5,015 nt of DNA. Source: Ferrovaceae bacterium. GTDB taxonomy: Bacteria; Pseudomonadota; Gammaproteobacteria; Burkholderiales; Ferrovaceae. Positions within the stretch are counted from its first letter, which is position 1; each line of letters begins with the position of its first letter. A model generated the notes under the pieces. The model searched no databases. It was not told the DNA's origin and was given only the letters and a program-made list of their open reading frames with translations. Made by a program: the position numbers and the translations under genes. Below, piece by piece: positions 1 through 5,015 of this stretch. The stretch is taken from assembly GCA_027457225.1 (NCBI GenBank), contig DAIDTL010000098.1, positions 1 to 5,015 of the forward strand, given 5' to 3'.

Positions 1-582
1 GCCAAAAGCAGCCTGGCGCAAATTACGGCGCCAGCACTGTCGCTATTGTTGAGAAACAGGATTGGTGCGCTGGCACAAGTAGAGCGTCAGGATGTGGAGA
101 CATTGATGGGACACGCGCCCGTTGCAGCACGGTTCAACCCTGCGCGACGCGTTCTGCGATCCGCTCCCAGCTCCCTTGCCGCGCGATTGCTGGCTTGTAT
201 ACTGCATCAGCCGGAATTGATCAAAACCGAAGGATTTCCTGGTGAAGAGCTGGTGCTGCCGGATGAATTGGCGTTTCTGGCTGTTGCCGACTTTATTCGG
301 CACCACGAGGGCCCCGTCAATTTGGCCGTGATCATGGAGCATTTTCGGGGGCAACCCGAGGAATCTTTTATCCAGGAAGCGTTGCGTCGGGAATTTCCTG
401 CCATCGAGTCCAGTCCAACGGACCAGTTGGTGTTGTTATTCCGCGAAGGGTTGATACGGTTGAACCGGCTCGCCAGGACACGAGCCATTGATGCCTTGTT
501 GGCGCGGGCCAGGACCCAATTATTGACAGGCGAAGAAAAACAATTACTTCAAGAACTTACAATGCACAGGATGGGAAAATGA
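1..582 (+). CDS. dnaG: DNA primase DnaG, C-terminal part (5' end cut by window)
   Basis: DnaG makes the RNA primers for DNA replication; its C-terminal domain docks on the replicative helicase DnaB. The frame is open from base 1 with no stop, so the gene enters from the left, and 193 residues are visible up to the TGA at 580-582. A TTG at 46 is not a real start because the frame continues upstream. The first 40 residues or so look like the end of the catalytic core and its linker. The helical stretch beginning AARLLACILHQPELI (window residues about 60-74) and the tail with ALLARARTQLLTGEEKQLLQEL match the helicase-binding domain of gammaproteobacterial primases; the E. coli protein ends in a similar way and is 581 residues long. 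The zinc-binding and TOPRIM catalytic domains lie outside the window. It sits directly upstream of rpoD on the same strand, the classic dnaG-rpoD order, which supports the assignment. Identification is by remembered family pattern, not by alignment. Confidence 0.95.
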   Translation, partial: AKSSLAQITAPALSLLLRNRIGALAQVERQDVETLMGHAPVAARFNPARRVLRSAPSSLAARLLACILHQPELIKTEGFPGEELVLPDELAFLAVADFIRHHEGPVNLAVIMEHFRGQPEESFIQEALRREFPAIESSPTDQLVLLFREGLIRLNRLARTRAIDALLARARTQLLTGEEKQLLQELTMHRMGK

Positions 583-660
583 GGGGTTGTTTCCGGTTTT
601 ATGATACAATCCACGGTTTTTCAACGGAAATGCATGTCCTTTAAGAGGCGCGACTCAATT
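583..660 (+). promoter_or_regulatory. dnaG-rpoD intergenic leader with rpoD ribosome binding site
   Basis: This 78-bp gap holds the signals that decide the rpoD start. TAAGAGG (642-648) resembles the Shine-Dalgarno consensus and lies 12 nt before the ATG at 661, a little farther than ideal. A -10-like TACAAT (605-610) is present, but no good -35 lies at the right distance, so an internal promoter is only possible. If it is used, transcription would begin near 615-618 and the in-frame ATG at 601 could not be the start. TTTCCG (591-596) and CGGAAA (625-630) form a 6-bp inverted repeat with a long loop, of doubtful meaning. There is no terminator, so read-through from dnaG into rpoD is expected. 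Confidence 0.45.
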
Positions 661-2544
661 ATGGCTGCAGAAAACTCCAGATCTGATGCTCGGCAATCTG
701 ATGTCGAAGCCCAACGCACGCGCCTCAAGAATCTTATCGTTCTGGGCAAGGAACGCGGATTCCTGACTTACGCCGAGATCAACGACCACATTCCCGATGA
801 CATGCTGGATGCCGAGCAGATTGAGTCGGTGATTGGCATGATCAACGACATGGGTATCGCGGTTTATGACGAGGCACCGGACAGCGAACAACTCCTCATG
901 TCCGAAGCCCCGCCTCCCGTGGCTGACGAAGATGTGGTTGAAGAGGCAGAAGCGGCTTTGTCCACGGTGGACTCCGATTTTGGCCGGACCACCGACCCCG
1001 TGCGCATGTATATGCGCGAAATGGGAACGGTCGAACTGCTGACTCGCGAAGGCGAGATCGAAATTGCCAAGCGCATCGAAGACGGCTTGAAGCACATGAT
1101 TCAAGCCATTTCTTCCTGCCCCACCACCATTGATGAAATCCTGGCCCTGGCTGACAAAGTGGAGCGCGCCGAGTTGCGCATCGACGAAGTCATCGATGGC
1201 CTGATTGATGGGGATGGCGAAGAAGAGACCGTCGAAGCAGAGATGGTTGCGGAAGAAGAGGAAGTTGAACTCGAGGAAGAAACCGACGAGGATGAAGATG
1301 GCGCCATTGCAAGCGCCAACCTCGAGCTGTTGAGGCAGGATGCCTTGGTGCGTTTCAATGCCATTCGCCGCCTCAATAAGCGGATGCGCAAGGTGCTCGC
1401 CGAAAAAGGTTCGCGTAGCCGTGCCTACAAGGATCTGCAGGAAAGCGTCTCGGCCGAACTGATGACCATCCGGTTTTCCGCCAAGCAGGTAGAGGCACTG
1501 TGCAACGGACTGCGTCGTCTCGTGGATCGGGTTCGCAGCTACGAACGCGGCATTATGAATCTGTGCGTGAACTCCTCCGGCATGCCCCGTGCGTACTTCA
1601 TTAAGTCATTCCCGGGAAATGAAATCAACGTCAAGTGGGTGGTCGAAGAAATGGCGACTCGCAAGGCCTACAGCGCCACGTTGAGCCGGTTCAAACACGC
1701 CATTATCGAACAACAGGAAAATCTGATCGCCCTGCAGAAAGAAGTGGGTATCCCGATCAAGGACCTCAAGGAAATTGCGCGTCAGATGTCTACCGGCGAA
1801 GCCCGTGCCCGGCGCGCCAAGCTGGAAATGATCGAGGCCAACCTGCGCCTGGTGATTTCCATCGCCAAGAAATACACCAACCGCGGCCTGCAGTTTCTGG
1901 ACCTTATCCAGGAAGGAAACATCGGCTTGATGAAAGCCGTGGACAAGTTCGAGTATCGTCGAGGCTACAAGTTTTCAACCTATGCCACCTGGTGGATCCG
2001 TCAGGCCATTACCCGTTCCATTGCGGACCAGGCCAGAACGATCCGGATTCCAGTGCACATGATTGAAACCATCAACAAGATGAATCGCATCTCGCGCCAG
2101 ATTTTGCAAGAAACCGGCCAGGAACCTGATCCCGCCGAACTGGCAAAGAAGATGGAAATGCCTGAGGAGAAGATCCGCAAGATCCTCAAAATCTCCAAGG
2201 AGCCCATCTCCATGGAGACTCCCATTGGCGATGACGATGATTCCCACCTGGGTGATTTTATCGAGGACACCACCACGGTGGCCCCGGCCGACTCAGCACT
2301 CTATGCCAGCCTGCGTGATGCCACCAAGGATGTTCTGGACTCACTGACTCAACGCGAGGCCAAGGTCTTGCGTATGCGTTTTGGTATTGAGATGAACACG
2401 GACCATACCCTGGAAGAAGTGGGCAAGCAGTTTGATGTGACCCGCGAACGAATTCGCCAGATCGAAGCCAAGGCGTTGCGCAAGCTACGCCACCCTTCCC
2501 GCTCCGAGCGCCTGCGCAGTTTTATAGACAACAACGAAAACTGA
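661..2544 (+). CDS. rpoD: RNA polymerase primary sigma factor RpoD (sigma-70)
   Basis: This is the housekeeping sigma subunit, which directs core RNA polymerase to -10/-35 promoters and helps melt them. From the ATG at 661 it is 627 residues, against 613 in E. coli. Region 1.1 (about 20-80) has GKERGFLTYAEINDHIPDDM. Region 1.2 (about 110-145) has GRTTDPVRMYMREMGTVELL. A non-conserved region follows, with a very acidic run at 184-214. Region 2 (about 385-460) includes NLRLVISIAKKYTNRGLQF and the -10-binding, melting segment YKFSTYATWWIRQAITR. Region 3 covers about 465-545. Region 4 (about 555-615) has the helix-turn-helix TLEEVGKQFDVTRERIRQIE that reads the -35 element. In-frame ATGs at 601 and 634 would add 20 or 9 residues that look unlike a sigma N-terminus, and the SD-like TAAGAGG lies just before 661, so I chose 661. 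The gene is intact. It follows dnaG by 78 bp and precedes a tRNA by 10 bp. Confidence 0.98.
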   Translation: MAAENSRSDARQSDVEAQRTRLKNLIVLGKERGFLTYAEINDHIPDDMLDAEQIESVIGMINDMGIAVYDEAPDSEQLLMSEAPPPVADEDVVEEAEAALSTVDSDFGRTTDPVRMYMREMGTVELLTREGEIEIAKRIEDGLKHMIQAISSCPTTIDEILALADKVERAELRIDEVIDGLIDGDGEEETVEAEMVAEEEEVELEEETDEDEDGAIASANLELLRQDALVRFNAIRRLNKRMRKVLAEKGSRSRAYKDLQESVSAELMTIRFSAKQVEALCNGLRRLVDRVRSYERGIMNLCVNSSGMPRAYFIKSFPGNEINVKWVVEEMATRKAYSATLSRFKHAIIEQQENLIALQKEVGIPIKDLKEIARQMSTGEARARRAKLEMIEANLRLVISIAKKYTNRGLQFLDLIQEGNIGLMKAVDKFEYRRGYKFSTYATWWIRQAITRSIADQARTIRIPVHMIETINKMNRISRQILQETGQEPDPAELAKKMEMPEEKIRKILKISKEPISMETPIGDDDDSHLGDFIEDTTTVAPADSALYASLRDATKDVLDSLTQREAKVLRMRFGIEMNTDHTLEEVGKQFDVTRERIRQIEAKALRKLRHPSRSERLRSFIDNNEN

Positions 2545-2554
2545 TTTCCTACGC

Positions 2555-2631
<77 letters not shown>

Positions 2632-2647
2632 ACAAACAAATCATCAA

Positions 2648-2661
2648 GCGAAAGCATTCGC
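2648..2661 (-). terminator. Small hairpin between the converging tRNA and OLD gene, weak terminator candidate
   Basis: GCGAA (2648-2652) and TTCGC (2657-2661) form a perfect 5-bp stem with a 4-nt loop. It lies 2 bp beyond the minus-strand stop codon at 2664-2666. Read on the minus strand, it is followed by a moderately T-rich stretch (TTGATGATTTGTTTGTT), which could make it a weak terminator for the OLD-family gene. On the plus strand there is no T run after it, so it does not look like the terminator of the rpoD-tRNA transcript. The stem is short, and it may be coincidental. Confidence 0.25.
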
Positions 2662-2663
2662 CG

Positions 2664-4688
2664 TCACTCGAGCGCCTGATTTATCAGCATGATCAGGTTT
2701 CCCCATTGGGACTGCTCATCTGCAGTGAGATCGGATAGTTTATGATCGCTGCACCAATGCAAAAAGGCCTTGGCTAACCTGAACTTGGAGAAATCGGGAA
2801 TATTTTCCACGAAAATATCCACGATGGAACGCTCCGGCTGTATTGCCGCTTTCATCGAGATGTCCCAGTTCAAGCCTGTCATGGCAATGCCAATGAGCGT
2901 TGAGCGCAGTAACTCTTCAATTTCCGGATTCTGGACTGCTCCCCGATACGCATCCCTGGTTCTGAGGACCCGTTTGTTCCCAAGCATGTGAACTAAAGTG
3001 TCTTGCCGTGCGGCCTGCTCTCCGAGTGCGTCAGAATCCAGGAGTGCGGCAACTTTCAGCTTCTGCGCGTGAAGCATTGTCGCGAAGTAAACAATTTTAC
3101 CGGCACTGGCTGCCGGTATAAGTGCCACCCTCTGATCAAGGCCTGGCGCACCGCCGTCTCGCAAAAGGTGGGCCATCGCCTCAATGTACCAATAGTCAGT
3201 CAGTCCTTCCAATACAAGGCTTCGCTGTTGCGCGAACAAAGATTGCGCCAGGTCATAACCCAACGCTTCCTGGAGGGGCAATAGCCCCGCGGAGTCGCTT
3301 GCAGTGAGGGATGTTAATACCTTTGTTCCGACCCGACGGTCAGTCATCTCTACCACCCTGACCTGGTCGAGCTCATCCGGGCCAACCAGAAATGGCAAAT
3401 GTGTTGTGTAAAGCGTTTGGTTGTTCTCGGAGAGGCGAGAAATGGTCTGCCGAAAATCGCGCTGTTTCAGGCCATGAAGGCTAAGGCCTGGCTCGTCAAG
3501 CAGGAGAACAGCGTTTTTGTGGTTGTCCTTTGCTTCAGCAAAGAAGACAACAAAAAATGACACTAGCCATTGAAAGCCCTCAGACCGCTGGTCAAGTTCA
3601 ATTTCAACGCCATGTTCATCTTCAACCACTACCTTGAGATATTGCTTGTCTACGACAATTCTTAGGCGGGTTGCTTCATCGCGGTTTTTATCCGGCATCC
3701 ATACGGAAACAATGTGTTCCGTGAGCTGAACGCTGGCCGCATTCAATTGGTAGCTGCGCCTGTCGAGCCGGTCGCGATAATTCTTGAATTCTGCCGCATT
3801 GGCTTCAGCCGGTTCAGCGACATTTCCAAGATTATAGAGTTGTTGCGCCGTGAACCCCAACAACTTCAACAGGCATTCGTTCCCGTAATCGTACTGCTTA
3901 TCGTCCAAAATATTGGATTGCAATCGCTGTGCCAAATGTCCAAGGTGAATGAGCGGTCGGACACGATAATAATTACTGAACAAAACGAAAACGGGCAAGC
4001 GGCTACGAAGCTCATCCTGCGTCACTTTTTTCAGCTGGTCTATTTGCAAGGCACTGCTGAGTTTGTCAAACCGCTCCTCTTCTACCGTGTTGCCTTCTTC
4101 CACGTACTTCAATACCCCATCAAGCCAACTCTTTAAATCGGCTGCATGCTTCCCTTCAATGAGTGTGTCGTCCGTCCATTCCTTGGTGATGTCTGCGAGG
4201 TGGGCGCTTGGTTTTGGTGGTTCTGCCTGGCCATCGGCAGGTTTGGGCAACCTTCCATCGACATGTGCGGCGAGTCGTAACAGGTCCTTGAATATAGCCA
4301 CGTACTGCGGCACTTCAGGGCCGCCTTCCAATTTGTGCCACTCAAAATTGTTCAGTTGTCGGCCAATGACATAGACGCACTCACGGAACAATTCTGGAAT
4401 TGCGGATTTGTCTTCCAGATCCAGCTGAAACCAGCCTGTAACGACCGTAACGTTTCCGGGTTTGACTTTTCCACTGGTGATGTCGTTATATTCGGAACGT
4501 GGATAATCCCGCAATGCTTCAAATTTCGGTGTCCCGGCTGGCGGATTGATTTGCTGAAGCGCCCGAAACAATGCCGTCTTGCCTGACTCATTAGGTCCGA
4601 CAAAAATGGTTTTCCCCAGATCGACATCAAATATTCCGGTATCACGAATGCTGCGGTATTTTTGTACCTGGGCCTTGATCAATCGCAT
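2664..4688 (-). CDS. OLD-family ATP-dependent endonuclease (AAA/ABC ATPase + TOPRIM), putative phage defence
   Basis: OLD-family proteins couple an ABC/SMC-like ATPase to a metal-dependent TOPRIM nuclease; known members include P2 Old and GajA of Gabija. From the ATG at 4688 it is 674 residues. Visible motifs are Walker A GPNESGKT (31-38), an ABC-signature-like RSEGFQWLVSF (368-378), Walker B VLLLDEPGLSLH (394-405; D398, E399) and the switch His in YTTHLPFL (H430). TOPRIM follows: LVLEGLTDYWYIEA (491-504; E494), the DSD motif in ALLDSDALG (D551, D553) and a later EIEELL (589-594), the usual place of further metal-binding acids. A Pro-rich linker lies at about 148-160, and some 80 residues follow the last motif. 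GGGAG 6 nt upstream favours 4688; a TTG at 4727 would add 13 residues without a better site. All catalytic motifs are intact. The protein is longer than P2 Old or GajA (both under 600 residues). No helicase gene follows: the next feature downstream is the converging tRNA, 32 bp away. Anti-phage function is inferred from family and location. Confidence 0.92.
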   Translation of the reverse strand: MRLIKAQVQKYRSIRDTGIFDVDLGKTIFVGPNESGKTALFRALQQINPPAGTPKFEALRDYPRSEYNDITSGKVKPGNVTVVTGWFQLDLEDKSAIPELFRECVYVIGRQLNNFEWHKLEGGPEVPQYVAIFKDLLRLAAHVDGRLPKPADGQAEPPKPSAHLADITKEWTDDTLIEGKHAADLKSWLDGVLKYVEEGNTVEEERFDKLSSALQIDQLKKVTQDELRSRLPVFVLFSNYYRVRPLIHLGHLAQRLQSNILDDKQYDYGNECLLKLLGFTAQQLYNLGNVAEPAEANAAEFKNYRDRLDRRSYQLNAASVQLTEHIVSVWMPDKNRDEATRLRIVVDKQYLKVVVEDEHGVEIELDQRSEGFQWLVSFFVVFFAEAKDNHKNAVLLLDEPGLSLHGLKQRDFRQTISRLSENNQTLYTTHLPFLVGPDELDQVRVVEMTDRRVGTKVLTSLTASDSAGLLPLQEALGYDLAQSLFAQQRSLVLEGLTDYWYIEAMAHLLRDGGAPGLDQRVALIPAASAGKIVYFATMLHAQKLKVAALLDSDALGEQAARQDTLVHMLGNKRVLRTRDAYRGAVQNPEIEELLRSTLIGIAMTGLNWDISMKAAIQPERSIVDIFVENIPDFSKFRLAKAFLHWCSDHKLSDLTADEQSQWGNLIMLINQALE

Positions 4689-4694
4689 ACGCTT

Positions 4695-4699
4695 CTCCC
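4695..4699 (-). promoter_or_regulatory. Ribosome binding site of the OLD-family gene
   Basis: On the minus strand GGGAG is followed by AAGCGT and then ATG at 4688, so the Shine-Dalgarno core GGAG sits 6 nt before the start, near the ideal spacing. This decides the start in favour of the second candidate, ATG 4688, over the TTG at 4727, which lacks a comparable site. Confidence 0.75.
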
Positions 4700-4872
4700 A
4701 TCCGCATCTAAAAGGTAGCTTCTTCAAATCGAACGCGTTTCCGGCTCATTGCGGAATTTAAACAGTTTTGAAATATTAATCCAGACTTTACTAGATTCCC
4801 GGCGGTATTATTTACGAGGCGCAGGTCACACCATGTCGTGGGACAGGGTCGGGCAAAAATGGGGAAAAGTCA

Positions 4873-4908
4873 GGATAACAGCAAAACAGTAACCTGCTGG
4901 ATTTATCC
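4873..4908. repeat. Imperfect inverted repeat, 11-bp stem with a 3-nt bulge
   Basis: GGATAACAGCA (4873-4883) pairs with TGCTG (4895-4899) and TTATCC (4903-4908). This gives 5 inner and 6 outer base pairs separated by a 3-nt bulge (GAT, 4900-4902), around an 11-nt loop. On the minus strand the repeat is followed by TGACTTTTCCCCATTTTTG, mildly T-rich, so it could be a weak terminator for transcription arriving from the right. No gene on that strand is seen ending just before it. It could equally be a protein-binding site or chance. Confidence 0.4.
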
Positions 4909-4955
4909 GATGGCGCATAAAACTCTGCTATTCGTGGCGGAGACATGGGCGTTCC

Positions 4956-4990
4956 TTGTTTTCAAGCCATGGCTGTATATAATTACAGCC
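4956..4990 (+). promoter_or_regulatory. LexA (SOS) operator overlapping a sigma-70 promoter reading right
   Basis: GGCTGTATATAATTACAGCC (4971-4990) has perfect 7-bp inverted arms and fits the gammaproteobacterial LexA box CTGT-N8-ACAG with an AT-rich centre. The six bases between the arms are TATAAT (4978-4983), an exact -10 hexamer on the plus strand. TTGTTT (4956-4961) can serve as a modest -35 with a 16-bp spacer. Transcription would begin near 4990 and run out of the window. LexA bound here would cover the -10 element and block RNA polymerase until RecA triggers its cleavage after DNA damage. The controlled gene lies beyond 5015 and is unknown. The box is symmetric, so minus-strand control of the OLD gene, whose start is about 280 bp away, is possible but less likely. 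Confidence 0.65.
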
Positions 4991-5015
4991 TGTCGGAATC
5001 GTCCCGAAACACCGT

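Larger units (their letters stand above)
4689..5015. other. Non-coding right end, upstream of the OLD-family gene
   Basis: I see no supportable gene in these 327 bases. The part next to the OLD gene includes an AT-rich stretch (about 4755-4790) that could hold its promoter; the best minus-strand -10-like hexamers are TAAATT (4755-4760) and TAATAT (4773-4778), but neither has a convincing -35. A plus-strand frame is open from 4772 to the window edge, with an ATG at 4859, but the peptide resembles nothing I know and runs through the SOS-type operator. The stretch also carries a bulged inverted repeat (4873-4908) and the LexA-like operator (4971-4990), listed separately. It appears less GC-rich than rpoD. 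Confidence 0.6.

Noticed and set aside
523..528. Perfect TTGACA -35 hexamer inside the dnaG 3' end, a possible rpoD promoter
   Set aside because: No -10-like hexamer occurs 15-19 bp downstream (the closest is TACTTC), and the bases are explained as dnaG codons; the TACAAT at 558-563 is too far away.
601..660. Upstream in-frame starts for rpoD at 601 and 634
   Set aside because: They would add residues unlike known sigma N-termini, and the better Shine-Dalgarno-like site precedes 661.
655..1104. Minus-strand open frame of 149 codons within rpoD
   Set aside because: It lies opposite the strongly conserved rpoD coding sequence and has no recognisable motif; it is a shadow frame.
1635..2066. 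Plus-strand open frame of 143 codons in another frame of rpoD
   Set aside because: It overlaps the best conserved part of rpoD (region 2) and its peptide is a frame-shifted version of it.
3714..4136. Plus-strand open frame of 140 codons opposite the OLD-family gene
   Set aside because: The minus strand here encodes the middle of an intact OLD-family protein; the plus-strand peptide has no recognisable domain and no clear ribosome binding site.
4821..4870. Possible copy of the tRNA 3' end as an attachment-site repeat
   Set aside because: Only a 6-base match (CGACCC on the minus strand) is shared with the tRNA acceptor end, far too short for an att site.
4772..5015. Plus-strand frame open to the window edge, with an ATG at 4859
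   Set aside because: About 81 codons without a stop can arise by chance; the peptide is not recognisable, there is no convincing ribosome binding site, and it crosses the LexA-like operator and promoter.
4945..5015. ATG at 4945 preceded by GGAG, possible start of a gene leaving the window
   Set aside because: The GGAG is only 2 nt from the ATG, too close for normal initiation, and the SOS-type promoter lies inside the putative gene.

Overview
The window looks like chromosomal DNA of a non-enteric gammaproteobacterium. This rests mainly on the primary sigma factor: the C-terminal half of its predicted protein is nearly identical to Escherichia coli RpoD as I remember it. The gene order dnaG - rpoD - tRNA(CAU) also resembles that found around rpoD in Pseudomonas-like genomes. 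I cannot name the genus from the sequence alone.

Layout. Bases 1-582 (+) are the 3' end of dnaG (primase, helicase-binding end), cut by the window's left edge. After a 78-bp gap comes complete rpoD (661-2544, +), the housekeeping sigma-70 factor. Only 10 bp later there is a tRNA with anticodon CAT (2555-2631, +), best read as the lysidine-type tRNA-Ile2, with CCA encoded. This left half is the old 'macromolecular synthesis' core: replication priming, transcription initiation and translation.

The gene content changes at the 3' end of the tRNA. Converging on it, with 32 bp between, is a large minus-strand gene (2664-4688) for a 674-residue OLD-family protein. It has an N-terminal ABC/SMC-type ATPase with intact Walker A, signature, Walker B and switch His, followed by a C-terminal TOPRIM nuclease domain with its acidic residues in place. 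Such proteins are ATP-dependent DNA nucleases, often anti-phage. No helicase partner (as in Gabija) is visible here, so it looks like a standalone OLD protein placed at a tRNA end, a typical spot for accessory genes.

The right end (4689-5015) holds no supported gene. It contains a strong ribosome binding site for the OLD gene, an AT-rich stretch that may carry its promoter, and a bulged inverted repeat (4873-4908). It also has a near-consensus LexA (SOS) operator, GGCTGTATATAATTACAGCC at 4971-4990, whose centre is a perfect TATAAT -10 hexamer. That suggests a DNA-damage-controlled promoter reading rightward out of the window.

The best candidates for something new are the OLD-family nuclease at the tRNA end and the SOS-type operator behind it. 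The rest is ordinary core genome.
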